From: Photobacterium sp. CCB-ST2H9
Lineage (GTDB): Bacteria; Pseudomonadota; Gammaproteobacteria; Enterobacterales; Vibrionaceae
Length of the DNA stretch: 64,000 nt
Assembly (NCBI RefSeq): GCF_023151555.2
Contig: NZ_CP100426.1
Span: 1,441,214-1,505,213, forward strand
Direction: 5' to 3'
The position numbers were made by a program, and so were the translations under genes. Below are positions 34,181 to 44,508 of this stretch, piece after piece. The notes beneath the pieces were generated by a model that searched no databases, had not been told where the DNA came from, and worked only from the letters and a program-made list of their open reading frames with translations. The stretch's first letter is position 1. Each line of letters starts with the position of its first letter.

Positions 34181-35890
34181 TTGTTTGATTTTCTTGCATC
34201 ACTTTTTGTTTTTCTTGCTGTACCCATGCTTTTTTATATTTTAGGTGCGATTATCTATGGCATAGTCACATATATTTACAAACGAGCGGGACTGATTCAT
34301 GCAATTCGCTGTCAGGAAGAACGAGTAAACTTATCTAATGAACAGATGAAATTACTGAGAAAGATATACAAACGACCTTTTTATGACCGTCGGCTATATG
34401 AACTTCATGGGACTTTGAAAATAGATGGCTCATGCTATTACATTGATGAGATGAAGGTTCACTCCGTCTATTGGCCTGAAGATAAAATAAGAAAAGTTGA
34501 AAAAAATCAGACGTCGGGTCCGTTGCAAGTTCAGATATCAGGCGTGATATTCTTGAATTCTTTTTATGTGACTCGTATTGATCAGGTGCAGATATTATCA
34601 AAATTCGAGCCATTCTATACACTTCCGAGAGTCATGAAAGTAAATCCTGATCATTATGATTTGTCGTATTTACTGATTCCTGCTTCTTTTGTAAATATGT
34701 TTTTGATGCTGGCATTTAGATATGAGTATGGACATGGCGTGGCCTATGGATATCTGACTTTTTGTAATGTTTTATTTGCTTTTTTTCCGGTTGGTGTGAT
34801 CTGTCAGGAAATATATAGACAACACAGGTTGTATGAGTTGACTGGTGTTTTTCAGTGTAAAGAAAGATACAGAGATTCAATGTTTCAAACGAGCGGAGAG
34901 ATTGCCAGTGTTCCCATTCAAGGTCATCGTGCTGTATTTGAAGAGGGTGAACACTATACAGTTCATGGAAGAATTCATTTAAAACCGTCTATTCACATTG
35001 AACCATTGTTGATTAACGGTAAGAATTTTTCTTTTTCTCTTGCCGAGAAGAAAGATTCGTTAAAGTATTGCATTGGATTGTGGCTGATTGTAAATGTACT
35101 CTTTGGCTATATGACATTGAATTTTTATCGCTCTGAGACCTACCAGGAATATGCCAATTTCACTCATTTTCATGTGAATTACCAAGTCATTGATCAGATA
35201 GACTTTGAGCAACTTGCTGCGCTCAATTCCGGTGAGACAATCAAACTACAGGATATTTATTTTACTTCGAGCGATGATTCCGGCGTGCTTTACGCCTATG
35301 ACAGCCTGGATGAAACATTACTTCGCCGTTTAACAGGTCTGATTGTAGACAGAGTCAGGTCGGTGCAGACTGAACCGACCGTTGACGCTTCAAATGCGCT
35401 CCAGCGATTGCATGATGAAAGTGAGCTGTTACTCCGTCAGCAAGGTGCGATTTACCGACAACTGGTTGCCGCTAAGCAAGCTGTGAAGTCTCAGGCGAGA
35501 TTGAAAATTGAGATCGGGGAAAGGCACTTTGATGTCGCAGAATTTTCGCTGGCACAGGTTCAGGCAAAAATTTTTGACTCGTCCGCTTATCTCAGTGCGC
35601 AGCCACTGAACGAGCAACAATTACAGCAGCAAGTGAAACGGGCACTGACTGGCTATCTTTACGGAACGACTCAACCGATGCACGCGTCGGCCAGTTTTTT
35701 CAGGCCACAGGAAAAGGAGCTGGTGGTCTATGTTTATCCGCCGTTGCCCTATCCAAAAGACGAAGTCAGTGCAATAACATGGGCACTTTACTTCTACCGT
35801 ACCTGGTATTTGCTGTGCCTGTTTATGCTGCTGTATAGCGTTGTCGCTTATTTTACTGCCGAGCGGAGGTATGCGCATCTCACGTCCTGA
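34181..35890 (+). CDS. Large inner-membrane protein with IgaA-like topology, second paralogue
   Basis: A 569-residue paralogue of the preceding protein. It shares LYELTGVFQCKER, YTVHGRIHLKPSIH, FYRSETYQEYANF and LYGTTQPMHASASFF with the matching parts of the first copy. The same five-helix layout is present. A TTG start at 34181 is chosen because CAGGAA precedes it and it aligns with the paralogue; a TTG at 34151 is possible. The pair arose by tandem duplication with substantial divergence, so the two may act together or on different partners. Confidence 0.6.
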   Translation: MFDFLASLFVFLAVPMLFYILGAIIYGIVTYIYKRAGLIHAIRCQEERVNLSNEQMKLLRKIYKRPFYDRRLYELHGTLKIDGSCYYIDEMKVHSVYWPEDKIRKVEKNQTSGPLQVQISGVIFLNSFYVTRIDQVQILSKFEPFYTLPRVMKVNPDHYDLSYLLIPASFVNMFLMLAFRYEYGHGVAYGYLTFCNVLFAFFPVGVICQEIYRQHRLYELTGVFQCKERYRDSMFQTSGEIASVPIQGHRAVFEEGEHYTVHGRIHLKPSIHIEPLLINGKNFSFSLAEKKDSLKYCIGLWLIVNVLFGYMTLNFYRSETYQEYANFTHFHVNYQVIDQIDFEQLAALNSGETIKLQDIYFTSSDDSGVLYAYDSLDETLLRRLTGLIVDRVRSVQTEPTVDASNALQRLHDESELLLRQQGAIYRQLVAAKQAVKSQARLKIEIGERHFDVAEFSLAQVQAKIFDSSAYLSAQPLNEQQLQQQVKRALTGYLYGTTQPMHASASFFRPQEKELVVYVYPPLPYPKDEVSAITWALYFYRTWYLLCLFMLLYSVVAYFTAERRYAHLTS

Positions 35891-35923
35891 AAAAGACCCC
35901 GGATACCCTTTTTACTGAAAGAA

Positions 35924-35959
35924 AAAGCGCCTTGCCAATGATTCCCGGCAAGGCGCTTT
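35924..35959. terminator. Hairpin between convergent genes
   Basis: AAAGCGCCTTGCC and GGCAAGGCGCTTT form a perfect 13-bp stem with a 10-base loop between the IgaA-like gene and the emrB-like gene. It likely terminates both. Confidence 0.75.
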
Positions 35960-35983
35960 GCTGTTGTGCCGCTGGTGATTCAC

Positions 35984-37567
35984 TTAGTCACTGGCCGGTT
36001 CTGCATCCGGCAGCGACAGAATCAGAATGGCTGCGAAGGCCAGGAATCCTGTCATCATCATGAAGATATCATTATAAGCCATGATGAAAGCGTCGGTTTG
36101 CATGCTTTGCGCCAGACTGGTTTTGGCTTTGAGCATCGCCGTTGTCGAATCAGTGCCTTGTTGTAGATACTGACCGGCCTGTTGTGCCAGCTGATGCCAG
36201 GCATCGTTACTGACGCTGGGCAGACTGGCTTTGATGTGCGCCAGATGCTCCCGGGCTTTGTTATCCAGCATAGTGGCTATCAGGGCGATACTGAATGCGC
36301 CGCCTAAGTTCCGCAGGACATTGGTGATGGTTGAGGCATCGGGTGTCTGTGGTTTTTCGATCGTCTGCATGGCGACCAGCGACAGGGGCACAATAATGAA
36401 CGGACTGCCAAAGGCCCGGAGCAGCATGGAAAGCATCATCTGCTGTCCGCCGAAATCCTGACTCATATGGGTGTTGACATAACAGCTCAGTCCGAACATC
36501 ACGAAACCAAACGCAACCAGATACTTAGGTTTGATCATCCGGGTCAGTCTGGGGATCAGGGGGAACAGCAGCAACTGCGGGAATCCCATCCACATCAGAA
36601 CCTTACCGATTTCCAGTGCGTTGTAATGCTGAATTTGCGTCAGATATAAAGGCAGAACATAAATGGAACCCAGCAGCGCCATACCGAGGATCAGATAGGC
36701 CAGTCCGGACATGGCAAAGTGCGGATTGCGGAGTAATCTGAGGTTCACCAGTGGTTTTGGATGACGAAGCTCGGTAATCACAAAAGCAATCAGGCTGAGG
36801 CTGGCAATGACAGCCAGCGCGATGATGAACTGTGAGCTGAACCACTCTTCCCGGTTGCCTTCTTCCAGCAGAACTTCCAGACTTCCCAGACCAATGGCCA
36901 TGGTCGAGATACCTGTCCAGTCTGCTTTTTTCAGGGTGTCGATATTCATCGGCTCATCATCCAGCCCATAGCGGAGCATGGCGAGCATCAGCAATGCTGG
37001 GGGCAGGTTGATGTAGAAGATATAGTGCCAGGACAGATTTTCCGTCAGCCAGCCCCCCAGTGTCGGGCCGATGGAAGGCGCAAAGGTCGCTGTGACCCCA
37101 AACATCGCCATGCCAATTGCCCGCTTGTGAATGGGGAGGAGTTGGACGACCAGCGAGAAAGCCATGGGAATCAGCGCACCGCCGCTGAATCCCTGAATTG
37201 CCCGGAAGGTGATCATCGAACCCATACTCCAGGACACAGAACAGAGCAGGGATGACAGGGTGAAAATTACCGTGGTGCCAATCAGATAACGTCGTGTTCC
37301 CAGCGCTCTGGACAGCCAGCCACTCAACGGAATCGCGATCATTTCTGCGACCAGATAGGAGGTGGAGATCCACGAGCTTTCATCCAGTGTGGCCGACAGG
37401 GCGCCCTGAATATCTTTCAGCGACGAGTTGGTGATCTGGATATCCAGAATAGCCATGAAGGCACCCAGCATCCCGCCCAGCAGCGCAATCCAATGGCGGC
37501 GTGGCACCGCATCGGCGTTTTGCTGAGCAGGAGCAGCGACCGGTTGTGTCAGTGCCTGCTCACTCAT
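35984..37567 (-). CDS. emrB: Multidrug MFS transporter, EmrB-like (DHA2 family)
   Basis: A 527-residue transporter with fourteen predicted helices. Motif A is LSGWLSRALGTRRYLIG, and the N-terminal helix carries LGAFMAILDIQITNSSLKDI typical of EmrB/QacA-type pumps. It would work with the EmrA-like adaptor encoded upstream and an outer-membrane channel such as TolC. The start at 37567 overlaps the emrA stop by eight bases. A longer start at 37618 would lie inside emrA. Confidence 0.92.
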   Translation of the reverse strand: MSEQALTQPVAAPAQQNADAVPRRHWIALLGGMLGAFMAILDIQITNSSLKDIQGALSATLDESSWISTSYLVAEMIAIPLSGWLSRALGTRRYLIGTTVIFTLSSLLCSVSWSMGSMITFRAIQGFSGGALIPMAFSLVVQLLPIHKRAIGMAMFGVTATFAPSIGPTLGGWLTENLSWHYIFYINLPPALLMLAMLRYGLDDEPMNIDTLKKADWTGISTMAIGLGSLEVLLEEGNREEWFSSQFIIALAVIASLSLIAFVITELRHPKPLVNLRLLRNPHFAMSGLAYLILGMALLGSIYVLPLYLTQIQHYNALEIGKVLMWMGFPQLLLFPLIPRLTRMIKPKYLVAFGFVMFGLSCYVNTHMSQDFGGQQMMLSMLLRAFGSPFIIVPLSLVAMQTIEKPQTPDASTITNVLRNLGGAFSIALIATMLDNKAREHLAHIKASLPSVSNDAWHQLAQQAGQYLQQGTDSTTAMLKAKTSLAQSMQTDAFIMAYNDIFMMMTGFLAFAAILILSLPDAEPASD

Positions 37568-38654
37568 GGGCAACCTCAGCTTTAGCCAGGGTTTCAGGGT
37601 CTTGTACTGAAGATCCACGGGTATCGATGATGGTGATCACCGACAGCCCCGGCAAAAGCTGACCATTGAGCTGCTCGGGATGCGGAATCACAATTTTTAC
37701 CGGCACACGCTGCACGATTTTGGTGAAGTTGCCTGTGGCATTTTCGGGCGGCAGCAGGGCAAATTTGGCGCCTGTGGCCGGAGAAAAGCTATCGACAATC
37801 CCTTCCAGTGTCTGGCCCGGATAGGCGTCCAGCTCAACTTCCACATGCTGCCCCTGACGAATGTTGGCCAGCTGCGTTTCCTTGAAGTTGGCTTCAATCC
37901 ACACTTCATGCGTCGGTACCAGACTCAGTAACGGCATGCCCGGCTGAACATACAGGCCGAGACGAAGACTGCGTTTTCCGATGATGCCATCGACCGGTGC
38001 ATAAATGTGGGTATAGCTGAGATTCAGCTCTGCCTGTTTGACCTGTGCCAGTGCTTCACTGACCGAGGCTTCTGCCTGATTTTTCTGGCTGTTGAGCACC
38101 TGCAGCTGATCCCGGGCAGCCTGCAGATTTGCGTTTGCGGCTTCGAACTCTGCCTGACTGACTTTCAGGTGTGAGCTGGCATCGTCCACTTCATCCTGAG
38201 AGGAATAATTTTTGGCCAGCAGAGAGCGGGCACGTTTGGCCTGTTGCTGGGCTCGTTCGACTTCAGCCTGCGCGGAGTCAACCTGGCTGGCGGACTGACG
38301 AATGACGGTTTTCTGTAACTGAGACTGTGCTTTGAGGTTGGTGACTGCGGCCTGTGTGACAGCCAGATTTGCTTTGGCTTTTTCCAGCGCAGCCTGGTAA
38401 TCCCGGTCATCAATGGTGGCCAGAAGCTGACCGGCTTCTACCAGCTCATTATCGCTGACGTAGGTTTCCTGAATGTATCCGGCAATTTTAGGGCTGATAT
38501 TGGTGATTTCGCCTTGCAGGTAGGCATTGTCCGTTGACTGGAAATAACGGCCGTAGCCATACCAGTAGCCAGCTGCGGACGCAGCCACCACTCCCAGCAC
38601 AAGCGTTGCAATCAAAGGAAGACGAGAAGATTTTTTGGATGATTGTTCGGCCAT
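37560..38654 (-). CDS. emrA: Membrane-fusion adaptor, EmrA-like (HlyD family)
   Basis: A 364-residue periplasmic adaptor. The N-terminal membrane anchor is LPLIATLVLGVVAASAAGYWYGYG (about residues 13-36). The lipoyl half-motif STDNAYLQGEITNISPKIAGYI follows, then a long coiled coil (about 85-210) and the second lipoyl half (ELNLSYTHIYAPVDGIIGKRSL). It bridges the EmrB-like pump to an outer-membrane channel. It is the first gene of the operon, divergent from a LysR regulator. Confidence 0.92.
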   Translation of the reverse strand: MAEQSSKKSSRLPLIATLVLGVVAASAAGYWYGYGRYFQSTDNAYLQGEITNISPKIAGYIQETYVSDNELVEAGQLLATIDDRDYQAALEKAKANLAVTQAAVTNLKAQSQLQKTVIRQSASQVDSAQAEVERAQQQAKRARSLLAKNYSSQDEVDDASSHLKVSQAEFEAANANLQAARDQLQVLNSQKNQAEASVSEALAQVKQAELNLSYTHIYAPVDGIIGKRSLRLGLYVQPGMPLLSLVPTHEVWIEANFKETQLANIRQGQHVEVELDAYPGQTLEGIVDSFSPATGAKFALLPPENATGNFTKIVQRVPVKIVIPHPEQLNGQLLPGLSVITIIDTRGSSVQDPETLAKAEVAHE

Positions 38655-38771
38655 GGGAACTCATATTGTTGTCATTTATGTTTGAGCAAGAATTGTAAAA
38701 AAATATGAATTGGTTTATTAGATAGGAAAAATCGAAAACACTGTTGCAATATTTGAATGAATGGGTGGGGA

Positions 38772-39683
38772 ATGGATTTAAATGCATGGGCGATGTTTGC
38801 TCAGGTTGTGGAATGCGGCAGTTTCACGCAGGCTGCTGCAGCGATGGATATCACCAAATCCACGCTCAGCCGGAAAATTGCAGAGCTGGAGAAAGATCTC
38901 GGTGTCCGTTTACTGACGCGGAGTACACGGAGTCTGGTGCTGACCCATGAAGGAGAAACCTTCTACCGCTCCTGCCGTCAGGTGGTCGAAATTGCCAATC
39001 AGGCGGAGCTGGAAGTTTCGGCGAATCAGGAACTGATCCGAGGCCGGTTGAATGTTGTGATGCCGGTCGAGCTGGGTCAGAAAGTGTTCGGGAAAAGCAT
39101 GAACGAGTTTTTGAAGCTTTACCCTCATGTCAGCCTGCATCTTGAGCTGAGTAACCGGGAAGTCGATCTGGTAGCTGAAGGCATTGATCTGTATATCCAG
39201 GTGGGGGATATGAATGATTCGGGGATGGTCGCGAGGCCGTTCCACTCATCCCGCCGGATACTGGTCGCCAGTCCGGAATATCTGGCCGCGCACGGGGAAA
39301 TCATGACCCCTGCTGATTTGGTTGCACCGCATCATCAGATCAAAATTTACAATGCGGTGAAGCTGACCTACTGGGAGCTGGAGAAAGACGGCCAGAAGAT
39401 GCAGGTTGATCTGCCTTACCGTTTCCGGGTCAATACCATTACCTCGGCAGTTTCTGCCTGTGTCGACGGACTGGGTATTTCCATGTTGCCGGAATTTATC
39501 TGTCGGGAATACCTCGAGAAAAATGAGCTGGTCCGGATTCTACCGGACTGGCAATCGCCTGTGGTTCCGATCAGCTTTGTCTATCCGCAGAGAGAACTGA
39601 TTCCGAAGCGATTGCGTTTGTTTATTGATTTCCTGCTGGCTCAGTTTGCAGCGGTTACCAACGCTGACGGTAGCCCAAAGTAA
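38772..39683 (+). CDS. LysR-family transcriptional regulator
   Basis: A 303-residue LysR regulator. The helix-turn-helix is in ECGSFTQAAAAMDITKSTLSRKIAELEKDLG, followed by LLTRSTRSLVLTHEG. The effector domain starts near residue 90. The start at 38772 (MDLNAWAMF) matches the usual family N-terminus; an ATG at 38757 adds five residues. It is divergent from emrAB across about 115 bases and so likely controls the pump. Its 3' end overlaps the convergent DUF3187 gene by 29 bases. Confidence 0.88.
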   Translation: MDLNAWAMFAQVVECGSFTQAAAAMDITKSTLSRKIAELEKDLGVRLLTRSTRSLVLTHEGETFYRSCRQVVEIANQAELEVSANQELIRGRLNVVMPVELGQKVFGKSMNEFLKLYPHVSLHLELSNREVDLVAEGIDLYIQVGDMNDSGMVARPFHSSRRILVASPEYLAAHGEIMTPADLVAPHHQIKIYNAVKLTYWELEKDGQKMQVDLPYRFRVNTITSAVSACVDGLGISMLPEFICREYLEKNELVRILPDWQSPVVPISFVYPQRELIPKRLRLFIDFLLAQFAAVTNADGSPK

Positions 39684-40635
39684 TGGCGACATCCGGGCTG
39701 TTGTCCATATTGAAAACATTTTCAATCAGGATCAGTTCGAGCACACTGCTTGAAAAGTGGTACCGGTACCCGGTCAGAATTTCATTGGAAGCTTGTGACA
39801 GGGCTGAGGTGGCTTCCGATGCCCCTTCATAAAAATGGTATTCCAGTAAAAAACGGTGCGGACCGTTGAACTGGTACTGCCATCCGGCGGCAGCGGCATA
39901 GGTCAGCTTGTTATACGGGATCAGTGCTGCCGGATTTTTCCGGTACACGCCGCCGAACATGGCATGAAAGCGATGGCGATCCTGGTGATAGCTGTAGTTG
40001 ATCTGAAGTGCCTGTTCAAAATTATGGGTGTGAAACGGACCGGAACCGACATAGTTGTAATAGAGTGAGGCGCCAATTGATAAGGCTTCATTTGGGTAAT
40101 CAATCACTTGCCATCCGCTGTACAGGGTAAAAGTGCGAGACAGCGTTTCTCCTTCAAAGTCTGAATAGGCCACATCATATTCCGGGATGGCGATATCGAA
40201 ACTGTGTCTCGGCACTTGTTGCCTGCCATTCTGGTCGATACCGAACAGTTTGTGAAAGCCAATCGTCAGGTTATCTAAATGAGTATCGAGAGCAATCCGC
40301 CAGCTGGCATCCAGTTCCAGTTGCCATCCTTCTGTGGCCTGCCACATCAGCCCGGTGCTGAAAGTGGATTGATAATAATCGGCACGATACTCATCTGTTT
40401 CTGCCCAGATGCTGGATGCCGTCGCATTGGCATAAAATTCCAGGCTGTCTTCAGGCAGTGCAAAACCGCTTCGGAGTTGCGGACTCAGGCTGGTGGACTG
40501 CAATGGTGACTGCGCATAGGTTTTGAGCGGACCGAAATCCGGCTGAACGGTATCGGGCGTTGCCCAGGCAGATGGGCAAAGGACGCCGCCGATGAGCAGA
40601 CCTCTTGCCAGATTCAGAGCACAGCAATCGACCAT
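39655..40635 (-). CDS. DUF3187-like outer-membrane beta-barrel protein
   Basis: A 326-residue exported protein. A signal peptide ends near PSAWA. PDFGPLKTYAQSPLQSTSLSPQLRSGF marks the start of a DUF3187-type domain. The rest alternates polar and aromatic residues as in a beta barrel, ending with an aromatic residue (GYRQRW), which is the usual signal for outer-membrane assembly. Its function is unknown. It stands alone and is convergent with the LysR gene. Confidence 0.72.
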   Translation of the reverse strand: MVDCCALNLARGLLIGGVLCPSAWATPDTVQPDFGPLKTYAQSPLQSTSLSPQLRSGFALPEDSLEFYANATASSIWAETDEYRADYYQSTFSTGLMWQATEGWQLELDASWRIALDTHLDNLTIGFHKLFGIDQNGRQQVPRHSFDIAIPEYDVAYSDFEGETLSRTFTLYSGWQVIDYPNEALSIGASLYYNYVGSGPFHTHNFEQALQINYSYHQDRHRFHAMFGGVYRKNPAALIPYNKLTYAAAAGWQYQFNGPHRFLLEYHFYEGASEATSALSQASNEILTGYRYHFSSSVLELILIENVFNMDNSPDVAITLGYRQRW

Positions 40636-40963
40636 ATTTTTCCACGCACAGAATTAAATCGGTTGTGCTTCATTCCTTCGGGGCACGTTATTTTCAGCTA
40701 AGCTATTGAGAGCTATTGTTTCTTTGAGGCTGAACTTCAGTCTTTATAAGGCGTATTGAGCATAGGGGGAGTATAGTCAGCAGCTGAACCGGGCGGTGCC
40801 TCAGCTTTGCAACCTTATCGGCCCATGCAGGATTCATGTCGTGAGACTGTCATGATACGGACGAATCATGTTGCGATGACGAATTGGGTCCGGCTCCGGG
40901 TGATTTTCCTTCAGCGCTGGCTGTCCCATACATTACGACGACAAGTGTTTTACTGGAGTAACA
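40636..40963 (+). promoter_or_regulatory. Upstream region of the rimK operon
   Basis: About 330 bases without a convincing gene. It contains an imperfect direct repeat (AGCTATTG twice near 40703-40720) and a small hairpin AGCTGA (40782-40787) with TCAGCT (40801-40806). The stem could belong to a leader RNA before rimK, but the match to any known family was not seen. TGGAGTAAC lies before the rimK ATG. Confidence 0.4.
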
Positions 40964-41869
40964 ATGAAAATCGGTATCCTTTCCCGCAACTCGAAACTTT
41001 ATTCAACCCGAAGACTGATTGAAGCCTGTCAGGAGAGAGACCATCAGGTTGAAGTGATCGATGCTTTGCGGTGTTACATGAACATCAATTCAGATAAACC
41101 TTCTATCCATGCCAGAGGCCAGGATCTTTCTGGTTTCGATGTCATTATTCCGAGAATTGGCGCGTCTGTGACCTTTTATGGCTGTGCGGTGTTGCGGCAG
41201 TTTGAAATGATGGGGGTGTTCCCAGTGAATGAGTCTGTTGCGATTACCCGTTCGCGCGACAAGCTGCGTTCACTTCAGTTACTGTCCCGGAAAGGGGTGG
41301 GGATGCCGATTACCGGTTTCGCCAGTAAGCCTGACGATATTGATGACTTGCTGAAAATGGTCGGCGGTGCGCCGGTGGTGATTAAACTGCTGGAGGGGAC
41401 GCAGGGGATTGGTGTGGTGCTGGCGGAAACCCGCAAAGCGGCAGAAAGTGTCATTGAAGCTTTTCTGGGTCTGCGGGCCAACATTATGGTGCAGGAATAC
41501 ATCAAAGAAGCCGGCGGGGCGGATATTCGTTGTTTTGTGATCGGCGATAAAGTGATCGCAGCGATGAAGCGTCAGGGGGCAGAAGGGGAATTTCGCTCAA
41601 ATCTGCACCGGGGAGGCTCGGCGTCACTGGTACGGATCACCCCGGAGGAGCGGAGAACTGCGGTACTGGCCGCGAAAGTGATGGGCCTTCGGGTTGCCGG
41701 GGTCGATTTGCTGCGTTCTCAGCGGGGGCCGCTGGTCATGGAAGTGAACTCCTCCCCAGGTTTGGAAGGGATTGAACAAGCCACTGGTAAGGATATCGCC
41801 GGTATGATAATCAAATACATAGAATCAACTGCAAAACCGCAAAGGACGCGCACGAGTGGCAAAGGCTAA
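40964..41869 (+). CDS. rimK: RimK, alpha-L-glutamate ligase (ATP-grasp)
   Basis: A 301-residue ATP-grasp ligase that adds glutamate residues to the C-terminus of ribosomal protein S6 and can make poly-alpha-glutamate. The start [18 protein letters not shown] is typical. The ATP-grasp part has [34 protein letters not shown] and the metal-binding [15 protein letters not shown]. The length equals the E. coli enzyme. It overlaps the next gene, a desuccinylase-like hydrolase, by 14 bases. It begins an operon that continues into ion-transport genes. Confidence 0.95.
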   Translation: MKIGILSRNSKLYSTRRLIEACQERDHQVEVIDALRCYMNINSDKPSIHARGQDLSGFDVIIPRIGASVTFYGCAVLRQFEMMGVFPVNESVAITRSRDKLRSLQLLSRKGVGMPITGFASKPDDIDDLLKMVGGAPVVIKLLEGTQGIGVVLAETRKAAESVIEAFLGLRANIMVQEYIKEAGGADIRCFVIGDKVIAAMKRQGAEGEFRSNLHRGGSASLVRITPEERRTAVLAAKVMGLRVAGVDLLRSQRGPLVMEVNSSPGLEGIEQATGKDIAGMIIKYIESTAKPQRTRTSGKG

Positions 41870-42899
41870 ATCAAATAAAGTCATCGAATTTATGGGCACA
41901 GAAGTGCCTCCCGGGCAATCCGCCACCATTGATCTTGAAGCTGCGCAACTTTATACCCATTCACCGCTGAACATTCCGGTTCATGTGGTGAATGGCCGGT
42001 ATCAGGGACCTGTGTTACTGGTCAGTGCTGCAATTCACGGAGATGAACTCAATGGTGTGGAAGCCGTCCGGCAACTGCTGAATAAAGTCGACCCGATGAA
42101 ACTGCACGGTACGCTGGTTGCTGTGCCTGTGGTGAATGTGTTCGGTTTTATCCATAAATCACGCTATTTACCGGACCGGAGAGATCTTAATCGCTGTTTT
42201 CCCGGTTCAGAACGAGGCTCAACTGCAGCCAGAATGGCTTATCAGTTCAGTGAGCATGTCGTGAAGAAATGTACCCATATTATCGATTTGCATACCGGTG
42301 CGATCCACCGGGCGAATCTGCCTCAGGTCCGGGCGAATCTGGAAGATGAAGCCAGCTCGGCCATGGCGCATGCTTTCGGAACCCCAGTGATTCTGGATGC
42401 TGCGATCCGCGACGGTTCATTACGTGCGGTGGCGGATTCTGCAAATATTCCCGTGATCACGTATGAAGGCGGTGAAGCGTTGCGTTTCGAACCGTTGGTG
42501 ATTGCCGCGGCGGTCAAAGGCGTGGTCGGCGTAATGCGGATGCTGGGTATGATTCGCCGGGTCAGCCGGAAGAAAGAAACAGCATCTCCTTTTATCGCCC
42601 GCTCCAGCAGCTGGGTACGGGCCGAGCAGAACGGGATTGTCCGTTGTGTGGTTGCGCTGGGTGAACGCGTGATCAAAGGCCAGGTGCTGGCCTATATCAG
42701 CGCCCCCCTGGGCCAGGGAGAAGATACGATGGTGGCGCCAAGGGATGGTATTGTGATTGGCCAGCAAATGCTGCCATTGGTCAATGAAGGTGATGCGGTG
42801 TTTCATCTGGCTTCTTTCAGTAAAGGCGCCAGTTCGGAAGTGGAACAACAAATTGAGAATTTTCTCGACGAAGTCAGTGATGAAGTTGATATCACTTAA
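41856..42899 (+). CDS. Succinylglutamate desuccinylase/aspartoacylase-family zinc hydrolase
   Basis: A 347-residue zinc hydrolase of the M14-like AstE/aspartoacylase group. The first ligands lie in [14 protein letters not shown] (H-G-D-E), the third His in [11 protein letters not shown], and the catalytic Glu is in ITYEGGEAL. The final 80 residues form a lipoyl-like barrel ([24 protein letters not shown]). It starts with GTG after AAGGA and overlaps rimK. Such rimK-hydrolase pairs suggest a role in trimming glutamyl modifications; that is inferred. Confidence 0.88.
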   Translation: MAKAKSNKVIEFMGTEVPPGQSATIDLEAAQLYTHSPLNIPVHVVNGRYQGPVLLVSAAIHGDELNGVEAVRQLLNKVDPMKLHGTLVAVPVVNVFGFIHKSRYLPDRRDLNRCFPGSERGSTAARMAYQFSEHVVKKCTHIIDLHTGAIHRANLPQVRANLEDEASSAMAHAFGTPVILDAAIRDGSLRAVADSANIPVITYEGGEALRFEPLVIAAAVKGVVGVMRMLGMIRRVSRKKETASPFIARSSSWVRAEQNGIVRCVVALGERVIKGQVLAYISAPLGQGEDTMVAPRDGIVIGQQMLPLVNEGDAVFHLASFSKGASSEVEQQIENFLDEVSDEVDIT

Positions 42900-42950
42900 A
42901 CGAAGCTGTCATTCAGGTCTTTCAATTTTTGCGCAGAGGAGGCGCGCCTT

Positions 42951-43907
42951 ATGGGTATTTCTGAATACGATGGTGCATGGTTTATCGAAGGCTGGCAGTT
43001 AGGGGAAACGCCAAAGAAGCTGACACTGGCGGATTGTGAACAGCTGGAAAAAAATTGCTGGTATCACTGCCAGCGGGATGCAGCAGGTTTGAAAGAATGG
43101 TTATCTGCCGTCGGCGTGCCTTCACCGATTGCTTCGGTACTGCTTTCTGATGATACCCGCCCGCGTTTTGAGCAGCTGGAAGATGACATTTTTCTGTTAA
43201 TTCTTCGGGGAATCAACCTGAACGAAGGCACCAATCCGGATGACATGCTGAGTATCCGGTTTCTTTATTTCAGAGGCAGTCTGATTTCGACACGGAAGTA
43301 TCCGTCCCGGGCGATAGCAGAAGCGCGCCGACAGTATGAAGAAGGCAAAGGGCCGGCAAATCTGATCGCTTTGCTGATCACCATTATTGATAAACTCAAC
43401 CGAAATATTGAAATCTTCCTCGATCCGATTGAGGAAAAAATCGAGTATTACGCCGAGCATCAGGATGAAGCGGACAGTCAGTCACTGGCTGATCTGAACA
43501 AGCGGCTACTGAAAATCCGGCGATTTTTAACGCCGCAACGGTATGCGCTGGATGATTTGATCCAGTCGGAAATGTATGAATTAGAAGCCTGGCGTATTCC
43601 GTTGCTGAACTGTCGTGACCTCGTCATCCGGATCAATGAATCCATTAACTTTTACATTGAACAAATTCAGGTGGTCAATCAGCACCTGGGACAGATCCAG
43701 TCAGAAAAAGTGAACCGAAACACATATCTGATTTCGCTGATCTCCATTATTTTTCTGCCAATCAGCTTTCTTACCGGTCTGCTGGGGGTTAATATCGGCG
43801 GCATGCCCGGGGTGGACTCTGCGGCATCATTCTGGGCCTTTTGTATTGCATTGGGTGCGATTACCTTGTTTGAAATTATTCTGTTGAGAAGGATGAAATT
43901 TCTTTAA
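42951..43907 (+). CDS. CorA-family divalent cation transporter, ZntB-like
   Basis: A 318-residue transporter. A large cytoplasmic N-terminal domain is followed by two C-terminal helices: LISLISIIFLPISFLTGLLGVNIGGMPG with the family motif GVNIGG, and FCIALGAITLFEIILLRR. CorA proper has GMN, whereas ZntB members have GVN or GIN, so ZntB-type zinc transport is more likely. GAGGAGG precedes the ATG. The stop overlaps the next gene's start by a single base. Confidence 0.9.
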   Translation: MGISEYDGAWFIEGWQLGETPKKLTLADCEQLEKNCWYHCQRDAAGLKEWLSAVGVPSPIASVLLSDDTRPRFEQLEDDIFLLILRGINLNEGTNPDDMLSIRFLYFRGSLISTRKYPSRAIAEARRQYEEGKGPANLIALLITIIDKLNRNIEIFLDPIEEKIEYYAEHQDEADSQSLADLNKRLLKIRRFLTPQRYALDDLIQSEMYELEAWRIPLLNCRDLVIRINESINFYIEQIQVVNQHLGQIQSEKVNRNTYLISLISIIFLPISFLTGLLGVNIGGMPGVDSAASFWAFCIALGAITLFEIILLRRMKFL

Positions 43908-44488
43908 TGCTAGAAGCTGTTCTCGAAAGCAGGCTCACGTATAACCTGTTTATTATTCTGACATTTCTGGTGGTTTACACCATAGCCAAACGTGTGCTGA
44001 ATCTCTGGCTGATCCGGCTGGGGAAGACAAAGATGGTCAGCGAAGTCAGAGTGAAATTTATTTCACGCGTGCTTTCATCGGCGGTTTTTTTTGTGCTGTT
44101 CAGCATTACGGTGATCAGTCTGGGGCTGGGTTACAGTGACATCTCGCTGTTTTTCTCGTCGGCTTTTGCCGTGCTGGGTGTGGCGCTGTTTGCCCAGTGG
44201 TCCATGCTGAGTAACGTGACCGCCAGCGTGCTGATCTTTTTTGTGTTTCCGTACCGTATCGGCGACATGGTGAAAGTGGTGGATAAGGACGAAGATATCA
44301 GTGGTGTGATTCAGGACATCACCATGTTTCATGTGCTGATTCAGCGTGCGGACGGAAGTCTGGTCACTTATCCCAATAACATCATTTTGCAAAAACCTGT
44401 GATTAAACTGACCCGGTTGACGGAAGCCGCCAAACCGGAAACTGAGGGAGTTCCGCAGGCGGAAGTCGTACAGGTCAACCCGCAGTAA
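43907..44488 (+). CDS. Small MscS-family mechanosensitive channel
   Basis: A 193-residue protein with three predicted helices (about 10-28, 55-78 and 84-110). The MscS pore-lining helix is FFSSAFAVLGVALFAQWSMLSNVTASVLIF, and a short beta domain follows (VFPYRIGDMVKVVDKDEDISGVIQDITMFH). It lacks the large vestibule of full-length MscS. Its ATG overlaps the previous stop codon (TAATG). It would open on membrane tension. It sits between two cation transporter genes. Confidence 0.88.
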   Translation: MLEAVLESRLTYNLFIILTFLVVYTIAKRVLNLWLIRLGKTKMVSEVRVKFISRVLSSAVFFVLFSITVISLGLGYSDISLFFSSAFAVLGVALFAQWSMLSNVTASVLIFFVFPYRIGDMVKVVDKDEDISGVIQDITMFHVLIQRADGSLVTYPNNIILQKPVIKLTRLTEAAKPETEGVPQAEVVQVNPQ

Positions 44489-44508
44489 TCTCGATAAAAA
44501 GAAGAAAT

